Origin: Pectobacterium carotovorum
GTDB taxonomy: Bacteria > Pseudomonadota > Gammaproteobacteria > Enterobacterales > Enterobacteriaceae
Assembly: GCF_900129615.1 (NCBI RefSeq)
Contig: NZ_FQWI01000005.1
Location: 62,001 to 126,000, forward strand
Direction of reading: 5' to 3'
Length of the DNA: 64,000 bases
In this document: positions 14,810 to 24,171 of the stretch, piece after piece
Position numbering within the stretch: the stretch's first letter is position 1
How the letters are laid out: each line of letters opens with the position of its first letter
The notes under the pieces: model-generated
What the model was told of the DNA's origin: nothing
Databases searched by the model: none
What the model saw: only the letters and a program-made list of their open reading frames with translations
Translations under genes and position numbers: made by a program

Positions 14810-15685
14810 TCACATTCCATAATACTTTGAACTAAAACCAACAGTCAAAGGTGCTCCATCATATGAGCAGCTAACACTGATTTTTAGTTTCTTACGGTGG
14901 TCATAATATGTATGATAATGAGTTTTTTTTCTTGCTAACTCTATTTCTGATAGCCCTATACTCAATGCGCCGAGTGGAATTTCAGAGTCAAATTCTTGGT
15001 TCTGATAATGAGGGGCTGTCTTTTTAAGATCAATTTCAACATAACTTATAAAATTACCCTCTGCCTCAAGTAGCATATGGCAATCTTCATCTTCAATGAT
15101 GATATTCCCTACATCATTGGCTTTACATCCAGTTTCTTTCTCCACTTGAGAAGTTGTCATTCCTATATACTGAAATGGTCGGTGAAATGGTTTAGACATC
15201 ATTGGTAAGTTTTTATAGAATGCTTTATCTAATGCGGTCGATAAATTATGAGGAGTTTTCTCATTTCTCATTATGTTTTTATTGAAAACTATTCCAATAC
15301 TGTTTATTAGTATTCTAAATGATTCTTCGTAATTTTCTTCACATCTAAAGTCACCATAAAGTTTCCCCAATAAAAACCCAGGTGGTTCACACTCTTTAAG
15401 CATTATTGGTAAGACTTTTATTTTCCTTCCACTTATTTGTTGATTCATTGCCACATCAAGTTCATTTACTACCCAAGGAGCATTAATGGAATTGGGGGAG
15501 AGAATAACGGCAAAGTAATCTACATTATCTATGCCCTCTCTAATTTTCATTATTAATGAATCACCAATTTTCATTTCTGCTTCATCAAGCCAATATCGAA
15601 CACCATGATTTTCCAGATCTCTTGCCAATTTTCTGACAAAATCCTTATCGCTGTTATTATGACTTAAGAATATGCTTATGCTCAT
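14810..15685 (-). CDS. TIR-domain protein with unknown C-terminal domain
   Basis: 291 residues. Residues 1-about 135 form a TIR domain: SISIFLSHNNSDKDFVRKLA, then RYWLDEAEMKIGDSL, FAVILSPNSINAPWVVNELDVAM, with Glu75 in the position of the catalytic glutamate of NAD-consuming TIRs. Bacterial TIR proteins often act in phage defence by degrading NAD or making signalling nucleotides. The remaining 150 residues (from about FHRPFQYIGMTTSQVEKETG) are not recognised and may be a sensor. No second gene is clearly linked: upstream is a non-coding stretch and downstream the neighbouring gene converges. The start ATG has GAGGGAAAA upstream. Confidence 0.8.
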   Translation of the reverse strand: MSISIFLSHNNSDKDFVRKLARDLENHGVRYWLDEAEMKIGDSLIMKIREGIDNVDYFAVILSPNSINAPWVVNELDVAMNQQISGRKIKVLPIMLKECEPPGFLLGKLYGDFRCEENYEESFRILINSIGIVFNKNIMRNEKTPHNLSTALDKAFYKNLPMMSKPFHRPFQYIGMTTSQVEKETGCKANDVGNIIIEDEDCHMLLEAEGNFISYVEIDLKKTAPHYQNQEFDSEIPLGALSIGLSEIELARKKTHYHTYYDHRKKLKISVSCSYDGAPLTVGFSSKYYGM

Positions 15686-15953
15686 TTTTCCCTCAAGATA
15701 TGTATGATATAATATTTTGGAATTAAAAAATAATTGCGATTGAAGTTAATATACAATAGTTGTTATTCAACCATATCTGTATATTAGATTTTATATTTCT
15801 TTTTGCAAATCTAAACAGCCAGACTATTCACTTCATTAGTTAATGCTGAGAAAATTACTCATCATTACAAGATTTGCTTTAGTGGACTAGACCGCATGGT
15901 TTCAGGGGGTAATGACAGAAAACTCTTTGAGTGAAGATATTTTACAGTGTAAG

Positions 15954-16105
15954 CTATTCTTTACTGTGAGATCTATCCTCTATTAGCAGACTCAATAGCC
16001 TTATCACGTGATTGCGGTTTGCATCCAGAAAATCTGCCCACCATTGCATCATCAGCTTACGCTCATCGAGATGCTAAGCCTGATTGCGTTCTTGATGACC
16101 CATCT
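15954..16105 (-). pseudogene. 3' remnant of a second P4-type integrase
   Basis: The minus strand reads QMGHQERNQA, a stop, then HLDERKLMMQWWADFLDANR. This matches the C-terminal end of P4-type integrases (compare LAHVDKNAIRATYNH...REMLQWYADYV in the intact neighbour). An internal stop and a deletion of the region around the catalytic tyrosine show it is dead. The remnant lies just downstream of the intact integrase, so at least two related elements have used this tRNA site. Confidence 0.7.
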
Positions 16106-16146
16106 GATTTTTCTTCTACACATCCTGTTGCTCTCAGAAAGCAATA

Positions 16147-17352
16147 CTAAGCAATAAGACTGAATTCAGAGATATTACTCTTTCCCAACTTATCAACATA
16201 ATCCGCATACCATTGAAGCATTTCCCGCCGACCATCCAGATATAGCGCGTGGTTATAAGTGGCACGGATAGCGTTTTTATCGACATGGGCTAACTGGAGT
16301 TCAATCCATGCACTATTAAAACCCTGCTCATGAAGGATGGTGCTCATCGTATGGCGAAAACCGTGTCCAGTCAGTTTTTTATCGTATCCGACACGTTTGA
16401 TGACCTGATTGATACTCGCTTCGCTCATTGATTTACTGGAATCGTTCCGACCCGGAAAAACCAACTGAAAACCCCCAGTGATGTTTTGTAGTTCCGACAA
16501 CAGATCACAAACCTGAGTGGATAGGGGAACCAGATGGGGACGGCGCATTTTCATACGCTCTTTGGGGATCTGCCAGATCTTCTTGCCAAAATCGATTTCC
16601 TGCCATTCAGCAGATCGTAGCTCGATGGTTCTCAGTCCGGTCAGCATCAGCAGGCGGGTGGCAATTTGAGTAATGCGACTACCGCTATAGCCACTCAGTG
16701 CCTGAATAAAGGGACCAAGTTCATCAGCCAACAGGTGAGGGAAGTGTTTTTGCTTCGGCGCTTTCAATACCCCAGCTAAATCCGTTACCGGATTATATTC
16801 AGCCCGACCGGATACGATGGCGTAGGTGAAAATCTGTCGGCAAGCCTGACGAGTCTTTTTCAGTTTATCCAGTACGCCCCGCTGTTCCATTTTTCTCAGC
16901 ACATCCAGCATATCTTTTGGCTTGATGTCAGTGATTGGCCGTTTACCAAGGTAGGGGAAAATGTCTTTTTTCAGATATTCAAGAATGTCTTCAGCATAGC
17001 CCTTCGACCAGTTAGGGCGCTTATGTTCGTGCCACTCTAATGCGATAAGCTGAAAGCTGTTGTTGACTGCCGCGATTTTTGCCTGTTTCTCAACCTGCTT
17101 TTCTTCGCTCGGATCGCCGCCATTCGCAAGAAGCTTTTTGGCTTCCCCACGTTTTGTTCTTGCATTAGCCAGTGAGATATCGGGATATGTGCCAATAGAA
17201 AGCAGTTTTTCTTTTCCTGCATAACGATACTTTAAACGCCAGTAGCGTGAGCCATTGGTGTTAACCAGCAGATATAATCCAGCACCATCAGTAAGCTTAT
17301 AGGGCTTATCTTTGGGTTTAGCTGTTTCTACTTGGCGAGCAGTTAGCTTCAT
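16147..17352 (-). CDS. P4-type tyrosine integrase
   Basis: 401 residues, normal length for P4/CP4-type integrases. An N-terminal arm-binding domain opens with KLTARQVETAKPKDKPYKLTDG and a DUF4102-type YRWKLKYR-like strand region; the catalytic domain shows LTGLRTIELRSAEW (Arg), HGFRHTMSTIL (His-x-x-Arg), LQLAHVDKN and Tyr in RATYNHALYL. The gene starts about 165 bp from the 3' end of tRNA-Arg and reads away from it, the usual layout for tRNA-targeting islands. It presumably integrated the island extending left of it. There is no obvious excisionase next to it. Confidence 0.92.
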   Translation of the reverse strand: MKLTARQVETAKPKDKPYKLTDGAGLYLLVNTNGSRYWRLKYRYAGKEKLLSIGTYPDISLANARTKRGEAKKLLANGGDPSEEKQVEKQAKIAAVNNSFQLIALEWHEHKRPNWSKGYAEDILEYLKKDIFPYLGKRPITDIKPKDMLDVLRKMEQRGVLDKLKKTRQACRQIFTYAIVSGRAEYNPVTDLAGVLKAPKQKHFPHLLADELGPFIQALSGYSGSRITQIATRLLMLTGLRTIELRSAEWQEIDFGKKIWQIPKERMKMRRPHLVPLSTQVCDLLSELQNITGGFQLVFPGRNDSSKSMSEASINQVIKRVGYDKKLTGHGFRHTMSTILHEQGFNSAWIELQLAHVDKNAIRATYNHALYLDGRREMLQWYADYVDKLGKSNISEFSLIA

Positions 17353-17516
17353 TTGGGGGTATCACTTCTATTGAACCTGCGAATACCCCCAAACATACCC
17401 CCAAGTGATGCTAGAACTCAAGAGACCACACTAGACCTTGATAGCCCATTCCGTAGAGGATAGTTCTGATTTTAAAGGGAATTGTAGACTTTAAAAGACG
17501 TCAGAAGACGAAATTA

Positions 17517-17593
17517 TGGTACGCCCTACAGGGCTCGAACCTGTGACCTACGGCTTAGAAGGCCGTTGCTCTATCCAACTGAGCTAAGGGCGC
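17517..17593 (-). tRNA. tRNA-Arg (anticodon UCU)
   Basis: A 77-nt cloverleaf on the minus strand: acceptor GCGCCCT paired with AGGGCGT (one G-U pair), D arm AGCTCAGTTGGATAGAGC, anticodon TCT in CCTTCTAAG, T arm with GGTTCGAGCC, encoded CCA. Its 3' end faces the P4-type integrase, so it is the attachment site of the island on its left. The expected partial 3'-end duplicate at the far end is not inside this window. Confidence 0.95.
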
Positions 17594-17990
17594 ATTTCAA
17601 AAAGAAATGGCTGTTGCTTGTTACAACAGTGGGCTGGATTATACCCACACGTCCCAGTGAGTCAACGGGTTGGCGCTGGATTTACGCTATACGGTGAATC
17701 CCTGTACAACTTTGGTAACTGTCGCTTTCTCTGGTGTGACTTTTTTGCACAATTGCGAGCTTCGTCCACATGAACTACACATAGCAATGAAAATTTCAGT
17801 TTTATCTGCTAGATGCTTCCAGTAATTCTTTTCAAGTTATGATCGGGCGTATTCTGCATCCTGCGCTGTTGGTACACTATGCCCGCATTCGTTGGGTTTT
17901 GGATGAGTGTGGGCTGCTTTCACGTGTCGGGCTTATCGTCCGGTCATTTGTGGATCCGCTATTTTGTCGAACTTTGGAATCTTTTGATTT
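17594..17990. other. Intergenic region right of tRNA-Arg
   Basis: About 400 bp holding the promoter of the tRNA (leftward) and that of the mechanosensitive channel gene (rightward). I see no gene in it; the short frame at 17879-18085 is a shadow overlapping the channel gene start. Confidence 0.5.
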
Positions 17991-20444
17991 ATGAACATTC
18001 TTTCATCCGCATTCTTGCGCGTTTGTCTGCTGGCGATGTTGCTGCTGCCTGTTGGATATGCATCGGCGGCGAGTGCGGATTCTGATCCTGACCCACAGCC
18101 CGCGCAGACCGATGCGCCCGTAAAAATTAATGTTGATGCCGAGTTGATCAAGCTGCAAAAACAGTTAGATAACATCAAGCAGCAGGTTTCAGGCACCAAT
18201 AACGACAGCAAATTCGGCGCGTTGAATGACACAACGCAGGAACTGGTGAATAGCGCCAACGAGCTTGCTAATGCGGTAGCACCGCAGCGCGCTCAAATTC
18301 AGGCTCAGTTGGATGTCTTAGGGCCAGCGCCAGAGTCTGGATCCAGCATTAATGAAACCAGCGAAGTGACGCGTAAGCGAAACAGTCTGAATGCGCAAAA
18401 AGCAAAAATGGATGCGCAGATCGAGCAGATTCAGGCCTTACGCACCGGAGCGGCCAATCTGTCCGCGCAAATAGTGACTCTGCGCCGTAATGCGCTGAAA
18501 ACGCAGCTGGCATTGAATTCCGGTAGTATTCTGGGCGGTCGCTTCTGGGCACCGCTTGTGGCTCCGCAGGCTGAGGATGTACGCCGCCTGAGCACCTTTC
18601 AGGATCAATTAAGTGATGCCTTTACGGTGGCCTGGGAGCCAGACTGGCGTTACGGTTCCGCACTCCTGATTTTGATCGCCATGGCTATGAGTTCGGCGGG
18701 GCGTCGGTATATGGAGAAATGTCTGGCCTGGGCGGGAATTAACTGGCTGCCGGAAGGGCGTCTGCGGCGGAGCTTTTTAGCCACGGCGTCGGTTATTTCA
18801 ACCGTGGTCACGATCGGTATTGCGGTAAATCTGATCGACTTTACGTTTACGCGCCACGGTGAGGCTTCAGAACGCGTCGTGTCGTTCCTTGATGCATTGG
18901 TGAGACAGGCAATTTTCTGTTCGATGATCGCTGGATTGGGACGTGCGTTTCTTTCGAATCAACGCCCTTCATGGCGTTTGCCTGCGATTGCTAACCCCGT
19001 CGCAAAAGCCATGAAGCCGTTTCCCGTGGTTGCCGCTGGCATTATTCTGATCTTCGGTTTTATTGAACAAATCACGGCGACGGTAGGGACATCGGTCGCG
19101 GCAACCATTATGGTGAATGGCTTATCTGCACTGTTCCTGGCCTTTACTGCGGGGACGATCACGCTGAAAAGCGATCAGATCCGTCGGCAGATGGTGCACT
19201 CAGGGGAACAGCCGGAAGCGCGTTCGACATTATCCGGCATTATTCATCTTGCCGTATTGGCGACGGCGTTTGCTATTTTGGTGTCGCTGGTCATCGGTTA
19301 TATCTCACTGGCTCGCTTCCTGGCGTTCGAACTGGTGTGGATCGGCATGGTGTTCTCCTGTCTGTATTTGTTCTCAACGTTTATTACCGATATCTGCGAA
19401 AGCCTCTTTTCTCCCAACAATGCCTGCGGCAAGCGAATGAAAAATTCGCTTAATCTGGACGATCGGCATTTGGCTCAGGCCACATTGATTCTGTCGGCCG
19501 GCGGTAAAGTCCTGTTAATTTTAATGGCAGCCGTCGCCTTACTTAACGGAACGTTTGGTACGACGACCCCTCTGGAACTCGTGCAAAAAGCCGTTGAAAT
19601 CTGGGGCGGGAAAGGGCTGGAAACGCTGAGCATCGTGCCGGCGCATCTGGTCAATGCTGTTCTCTTTCTGGTGGTGGGGATTTATGTTTTACGTTCCTCA
19701 AAACGCTGGCTGGAAGATGAATTTCTTCCTAAAACGACGTTAGAACGCGGAATCCGGGCGTCGCTGGTGACGCTGTTCAGCAACATCGGCTACATCCTGA
19801 TTATCCTGCTGACGTTGGCGACATTAGGGATTGAATGGAACAAGCTGGCATGGATTGTCAGCGCGCTGTCGGTGGGTATCGGTTTTGGTTTACAGGAGAT
19901 CGTGAAGAACTTTATCTCTGGCCTGATTTTGTTGACGGAGCGCCCGGTGAAAGTCGGCGACTCGGTCAGTATCAGCGGCGTTGAAGGGGATATCCGGCGG
20001 ATTAACGTGCGGGCAACAGAAATTCAGCTGGGCGACCGTTCGACGGTGATTGTGCCGAACTCTCAATTCATTTCACAGAATGTACGCAATATTACGATGG
20101 GAAATCCGTTTGGGGTCGCTACGCTGGCGCTGACGTTCCCGCTCGATATCGATCCTGAAGAAGTTCGGACGCTTTTGCTGGATGCTTACATCAGCCATGA
20201 GGCGATTCTGGAAACACCCGCACCGTCAGTGAAGTTCAGTCAGTTAAACCCAACGGGCATGGTGCTGAGCGTCACGGGCTATGTCAGCAGCCCGAGAATG
20301 GTATCGGAAGCGAAGAGCGATCTGCTGTTTGAGATTATCAAGCGGCTACGGGCATCAAATATTCCGCTGGCCGTACCGCAGAAGATGGTGCTGGAAAACT
20401 CAGGATTTGCGCTGCCTGACGGCATTTCGGGTGAGGATAAATAA
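17991..20444 (+). CDS. MscS-family mechanosensitive channel with DUF3772-like periplasmic domain
   Basis: 817 residues. A signal peptide (about 1-26, ending YASAASA) is followed by a periplasmic coiled-coil domain to about 205 (IKLQKQLDNIKQQVSGTNND), the arrangement of DUF3772-containing channels; then several membrane helices and a C-terminal MscS core: GIGFGLQEIVKNFISGLILL marks the pore helix, TERPVKVGDSVSISGVEGDI the beta domain, VIVPNSQFISQNV the conserved NS motif. Such inner-membrane channels release solutes on hypoosmotic shock. It stands alone, followed by a hairpin and a convergent gene. Start chosen for the signal peptide; a longer N-terminus is not supported. Confidence 0.88.
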   Translation: MNILSSAFLRVCLLAMLLLPVGYASAASADSDPDPQPAQTDAPVKINVDAELIKLQKQLDNIKQQVSGTNNDSKFGALNDTTQELVNSANELANAVAPQRAQIQAQLDVLGPAPESGSSINETSEVTRKRNSLNAQKAKMDAQIEQIQALRTGAANLSAQIVTLRRNALKTQLALNSGSILGGRFWAPLVAPQAEDVRRLSTFQDQLSDAFTVAWEPDWRYGSALLILIAMAMSSAGRRYMEKCLAWAGINWLPEGRLRRSFLATASVISTVVTIGIAVNLIDFTFTRHGEASERVVSFLDALVRQAIFCSMIAGLGRAFLSNQRPSWRLPAIANPVAKAMKPFPVVAAGIILIFGFIEQITATVGTSVAATIMVNGLSALFLAFTAGTITLKSDQIRRQMVHSGEQPEARSTLSGIIHLAVLATAFAILVSLVIGYISLARFLAFELVWIGMVFSCLYLFSTFITDICESLFSPNNACGKRMKNSLNLDDRHLAQATLILSAGGKVLLILMAAVALLNGTFGTTTPLELVQKAVEIWGGKGLETLSIVPAHLVNAVLFLVVGIYVLRSSKRWLEDEFLPKTTLERGIRASLVTLFSNIGYILIILLTLATLGIEWNKLAWIVSALSVGIGFGLQEIVKNFISGLILLTERPVKVGDSVSISGVEGDIRRINVRATEIQLGDRSTVIVPNSQFISQNVRNITMGNPFGVATLALTFPLDIDPEEVRTLLLDAYISHEAILETPAPSVKFSQLNPTGMVLSVTGYVSSPRMVSEAKSDLLFEIIKRLRASNIPLAVPQKMVLENSGFALPDGISGEDK

Positions 20445-20454
20445 TGTGCTCAGC

Positions 20455-20487
20455 CATCCGTTATCCGGCATTGAACGGGTAACGGAT
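20455..20487. terminator. Hairpin between convergent genes
   Basis: Long inverted repeat CATCCGTTATCCG/CGGGTAACGGATG (one mismatch) with an 8-base loop, between the stops of the mechanosensitive channel and the transaminase gene. It lacks a long T-run, so a termination role is likely but not certain. Confidence 0.55.
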
Positions 20488-20524
20488 GAACATCGAAGCC
20501 GTGCTTACAGGATGTGAAGTGCGG

Positions 20525-21388
20525 CTATCTTTCCTGTTGTTTAATCATATCGAGATAGATTTCACGCAACCGCTGAGTAATTTTTCCGGGCTTGCCGTCG
20601 CCGATCGTTTTTCCATCCAGCATCACGACGGGGAGAACGAGCATGGTGGCTGAACTGACAAAAATCTCTTTGGCGTGATACGCCTCTTCCGGCGTAAAAA
20701 AGCGTTCTTCCAGCGCAATGCCATCCTTTTCTGCCAATTTGAGCAGCGACTGACGTGTAATGCCGTGCAGAATAGCGTTGCTCAGTGGGCGGGTCACAAC
20801 CGTGTTGTCATGCAGGACGATGTAGCAGTTGCAGGAACTGCCTTCGGTAATGAAACCTTCTTCAACAAAGAAAGCGTCGTCGGCCTGGTTGGCATGGGCA
20901 TACTCTTTTGCCAGGCTGGCGGCGAGCAGGCTGACGGTTTTGATGTCCCGACGCTGCCAGCGAATATCCTCGGTGGTGACAACGTGCAGGCCCGTGGTGG
21001 CTTTCGGGTTACCGACCAGCGAACGTGCCTGAGTGAATAAAACCAGCGTGGATTTGACGTCAGCAGAAGGGAAATAGAAATCACGATCGCCAGCATTGCC
21101 ACGGCTAAGCTGTAAATAGATCGCGCCTTCTTTCAGATCGTTTTTATTGATCAGCTCATCGTGAATCTCTTTGAGTGCCTCAGGTGTGACAGGCAACGTG
21201 AGCGATAGCTCGTGGCAGGAGCGTTGCAGGCGAGTGATATGATCGGGAAAATCAACCAGCTTGCCATCGATGACCGCTGTCACTTCATAGACGGCATCGG
21301 CAAACAGGAAACCACGGTCAAATACAGATATTTTTGCTTCATTTTCTTCTAAATACTGTCCATCAACATAAACAAGACGTTGCATCAC
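20525..21388 (-). CDS. dat: D-amino acid transaminase (class IV)
   Basis: 287 residues, a PLP enzyme of fold type IV that interconverts D-amino acids and 2-oxo acids, chiefly D-alanine and 2-oxoglutarate to pyruvate and D-glutamate. Visible signatures: VYVDGQYLEENEAKISVFDRGFLFADAVYE at the N-terminus, RDIKTVSLLAASLAKEYA with the PLP-binding Lys, EGFITEGSSCNCYIV, NAILHGITRQSLL and FVSSATMLVLPV. ATG at 21388 encodes MM; either Met may start, with AAGGAG nearby. The epimerase gene (21428) ends 39 bp upstream on the same strand, so the two may be co-transcribed in a D-amino-acid or peptidoglycan-peptide recycling role. Branched-chain transaminases are related but less similar in the N-terminus. 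Confidence 0.88.
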   Translation of the reverse strand: MMQRLVYVDGQYLEENEAKISVFDRGFLFADAVYEVTAVIDGKLVDFPDHITRLQRSCHELSLTLPVTPEALKEIHDELINKNDLKEGAIYLQLSRGNAGDRDFYFPSADVKSTLVLFTQARSLVGNPKATTGLHVVTTEDIRWQRRDIKTVSLLAASLAKEYAHANQADDAFFVEEGFITEGSSCNCYIVLHDNTVVTRPLSNAILHGITRQSLLKLAEKDGIALEERFFTPEEAYHAKEIFVSSATMLVLPVVMLDGKTIGDGKPGKITQRLREIYLDMIKQQER

Positions 21389-21427
21389 AACACTCCTTAA
21401 TAGTTGCTCAATGCAGGTTAACGCGCG

Positions 21428-22408
21428 TTATCCCCACAATAATGCGTTGGGCGGTAATATTTCGCTACCGTTATAGTGCAGCCCGTTAGTGCGATCGCGC
21501 TGCAAGAGCAGCGGGCCATCCAAATCGACCACGGCGGCACCTTGTGCCACGACAAATGCGGGTGCCATCGAGAGTGATGTACTCACCATGCAGCCGACCA
21601 TAATTTTTAAACCTTGCGCCTGTGCGTATTTTCGCAGACGCAGGGCTTCAGTGAGTCCGCCGGTTTTATCCAGCTTGATGTTGATCATGTCATAGCGACC
21701 GACCAGAGCGGCCAGCGACTGACTGTCATGACAGGATTCATCGGCACAAACGGGAATCGGACGGGGCAATTCTGCTAGCACATCGTCTTTGCCTGCCGGG
21801 AAAGGTTGCTCGATCATTGTTACGCCAAGCGCGGCGAGTTCAGGAACCAGTGCCAGATAGCGCTCGATATCCCACCCTTCGTTGGCGTCCACAATCAGAC
21901 GTGCTAATGGCGCGCCTTCGCGCACGGCTGCAACTCTGGCCAGATCGTCTGCGTCTGCCAGTTTTAGTTTGAGAAGAGGGCGAGTGGCATGATGTATTGC
22001 GGCGTGGCGCATACGGTCTGGTGTATCCAGCGATAGCGTATAGGCCGTCTCCAACGCTGTAGGCGAAGGGAGATCCAAACGCTGCCAAATGCGCTGCTGA
22101 TGTTGTTTGCACTCCAGATCCCAGAATGCACAATCGAGCGCATTGCGTGCCGCGCCGGCAGGCAGGATGGTTTGCAGCGTCTCCCGATCTAAACCGTTAC
22201 AAAAGTCGCTGTGCAGTGAGGCAATCTGTTCCATTACGCTGTCGAGGGACTCGCCGTAGCGTGAATAAGGGACACACTCGCCATAGCCTGCCACGTTGCC
22301 AGACTGGAGCGCCACCACAACGACATCCGCCTGACGCTTGCTGCCGCGTGAAATGGTAAAGGCGCCTTCTATTGGCCAACTCTCGGTGAAATATCGCATC
22401 TCAGTCAT
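21428..22408 (-). CDS. Enolase-superfamily epimerase (L-Ala-D/L-Glu epimerase or DgcA type)
   Basis: 326 residues, muconate-lactonizing subgroup of the enolase superfamily. Seen: capping domain start MRYFTESWPIEGAFTISRGS, the Lys-x-Lys acid/base pair in LLKLKLAD, metal ligands in IVDANEGW (Asp), MIEQPF (Glu) and VCADESCH (Asp), the second catalytic Lys in INIKLDKTGGLTEA, and the substrate loop DLDGPLLL. This set is that of dipeptide epimerases (ycjG type), also annotated as N-acetyl-D-Glu racemase DgcA. Its neighbour is a D-amino acid transaminase, which supports a role in D-glutamate or murein-peptide metabolism. Exact substrate cannot be told from sequence. Confidence 0.85.
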   Translation of the reverse strand: MTEMRYFTESWPIEGAFTISRGSKRQADVVVVALQSGNVAGYGECVPYSRYGESLDSVMEQIASLHSDFCNGLDRETLQTILPAGAARNALDCAFWDLECKQHQQRIWQRLDLPSPTALETAYTLSLDTPDRMRHAAIHHATRPLLKLKLADADDLARVAAVREGAPLARLIVDANEGWDIERYLALVPELAALGVTMIEQPFPAGKDDVLAELPRPIPVCADESCHDSQSLAALVGRYDMINIKLDKTGGLTEALRLRKYAQAQGLKIMVGCMVSTSLSMAPAFVVAQGAAVVDLDGPLLLQRDRTNGLHYNGSEILPPNALLWG

Positions 22409-22649
22409 AAGCTTACTCTCGGATTAACTATCCTGTGCCTCACTGGCATAAGTGCCTTATTTACAAGGCCTGAGCGGGTCATCAAGTGTAATGCTTCTTT
22501 CGGTGCGTATTCTTCATTTTTCGCGATTTTAGCCAGAAATTGATGAGGCTTAATTCTGGGCCGGAAAAATTTATGAGCACGGTATCGACAGGACGAATTA
22601 TCTGAGATAGCTTGAATAAGCTCATCACACTTCAGGTCGCCTGTACCCT

Positions 22650-22713
22650 TGTAGTTAACGAAAGCTGTAGTTAACGAAAGCTGTCGTCAACGAAAGCTGT
22701 CGTCAACGAAAAC
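22650..22713 (+). repeat. Four tandem copies of a 16-bp unit
   Basis: Unit TGT(A/C)GT(T/C)AACGAAAGC; copies at 22650-22665, 22666-22681, 22682-22697 and 22698-22713. Copies 1 and 2 are identical, copies 3 and 4 differ by two bases from these, and the last ends in AAC. It lies about 95 bp upstream of alaC in an otherwise gene-free 400-bp spacer and may vary in copy number between strains. Confidence 0.85.
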
Positions 22714-22808
22714 GGGTTTACTGCGATTTGAATGATGCTGAGTAGAGTGCCTTTACAGGCACTGCGTCGCTCGGACGGTCCGGGCGCTCACGTTAATCTG
22801 AGGATGTT

Positions 22809-24050
22809 ATGGCTGATTCTACTTCTCCGCGCCGTTTTACGCGCATCGATCGTCTTCCCCCGTATGTATTTAATATTACTGCTGAATTAAAAATGGCTGC
22901 GCGTCGTCGTGGCGAAGATATTATTGATTTCAGCATGGGTAACCCTGACGGCCCGACACCTCCTCATATCGTGGAAAAACTCTGTACGGTTGCACAACGC
23001 GAAGATACTCACGGGTATTCGACATCCCGAGGCATTCCGCGCTTACGTCGTGCGATCTCCCGCTGGTACGCCGATCGCTATGAGGTTGATATCGATCCTG
23101 AAAGCGAAGCTATCGTCACGATTGGCTCCAAAGAGGGGCTGGCGCACCTGATGCTGGCAACGTTGGATCATGGCGATACGGTGCTGGTGCCTAACCCCAG
23201 TTACCCGATTCACATTTATGGTGCGGTGATTGCCGGGGCGCAGGTGCGTTCTGTGCCGCTGGTAGAAGGCGTTGATTTCTTCAATGAATTAGAACGCGCG
23301 ATCCGCGAGAGTATTCCGAAGCCGAAAATGATGATTCTCGGTTTTCCGTCGAATCCGACAGCGCAGTGTGTCGAGCTGGATTTCTTTGAACGCGTTGTAG
23401 CGTTGGCGAAACAGTACGGCGTGTTAGTGATCCACGATCTGGCTTATGCCGATATCGTGTATGACGGTTGGAAAGCGCCGTCGATCATGCAGGTTCCCGG
23501 CGCGAAGGATATCGCGGTAGAGTTCTTCACGCTGTCAAAAAGCTACAACATGGCGGGCTGGCGCATCGGCTTTATGGTCGGCAACCCGGAGCTGGTCAGC
23601 GCGCTGGCGCGGATTAAGAGCTACCATGATTACGGCACGTTCACGCCGTTGCAGGTGGCGGCGATTGCTGCGTTGGAAGGCGATCAGCAATGTGTGCGGG
23701 ATATTGCCGAGCAGTATCGCCAGCGCCGTAACGTGTTGGTGCGTGGTCTGCACGAGGCTGGCTGGATGGTTGATGAACCGAAAGCGTCAATGTACGTCTG
23801 GGCGAAAATTCCTGAAGCCTATGCGCATATGGGGTCGCTGGAGTTTGCCAAGCGACTGCTGTCGGAAGCGAAGGTTTGCGTTTCCCCCGGTATTGGCTTT
23901 GGCGATTATGGTGATACCCATGTGAGGTTTGCCTTAATTGAGAATCAGGATCGTATTCGGCAGGCGGTGCGCGGTATTAAGGCCATGTTCCGTGCTGACG
24001 GTCTCCTACCAACCACCAAATCCTTACCCGGCAAGGGCACGGCTGCCTGA
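22809..24050 (+). CDS. alaC: Glutamate-pyruvate (alanine) aminotransferase AlaC
   Basis: 413 residues, PLP-dependent class I aminotransferase making alanine from pyruvate and glutamate. Features: [22 protein letters not shown] at the start, [73 protein letters not shown] and the PLP lysine motif [19 protein letters not shown]. Length and N-terminus match enterobacterial AlaC (formerly YfdZ). ATG at 22809 follows GAGGATGTT. The gene is monocistronic: a tandem-repeat spacer precedes it and a strong hairpin follows. Confidence 0.92.
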   Translation: MADSTSPRRFTRIDRLPPYVFNITAELKMAARRRGEDIIDFSMGNPDGPTPPHIVEKLCTVAQREDTHGYSTSRGIPRLRRAISRWYADRYEVDIDPESEAIVTIGSKEGLAHLMLATLDHGDTVLVPNPSYPIHIYGAVIAGAQVRSVPLVEGVDFFNELERAIRESIPKPKMMILGFPSNPTAQCVELDFFERVVALAKQYGVLVIHDLAYADIVYDGWKAPSIMQVPGAKDIAVEFFTLSKSYNMAGWRIGFMVGNPELVSALARIKSYHDYGTFTPLQVAAIAALEGDQQCVRDIAEQYRQRRNVLVRGLHEAGWMVDEPKASMYVWAKIPEAYAHMGSLEFAKRLLSEAKVCVSPGIGFGDYGDTHVRFALIENQDRIRQAVRGIKAMFRADGLLPTTKSLPGKGTAA

Positions 24051-24072
24051 TAGTGATTTCCTGATGTCCACG

Positions 24073-24096
24073 GCTCCCGGTTGTCTGACCGGGAGC
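24073..24096 (+). terminator. Hairpin after alaC
   Basis: Perfect eight-base stem GCTCCCGG/CCGGGAGC with an eight-base loop, 22 bp after the alaC stop. The following bases ACATAAAC hold no T-run, so termination is likely but imperfect. Confidence 0.6.
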
Positions 24097-24171
24097 ACAT
24101 AAACATGCCGTGACAGCGGCTTATCATTTGCTAGAATGCCTACCGTTAATCTCAATCAGGATGAGTTTGTC

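Noticed and set aside
17879-18085. 68-codon frame upstream of the channel gene
   Set aside because: Overlaps the channel gene in another frame and shows no domain or ribosome binding site.
22650-22713. CRISPR array
   Set aside because: The 16-bp units are directly adjacent with no spacers, so it is a plain tandem repeat.
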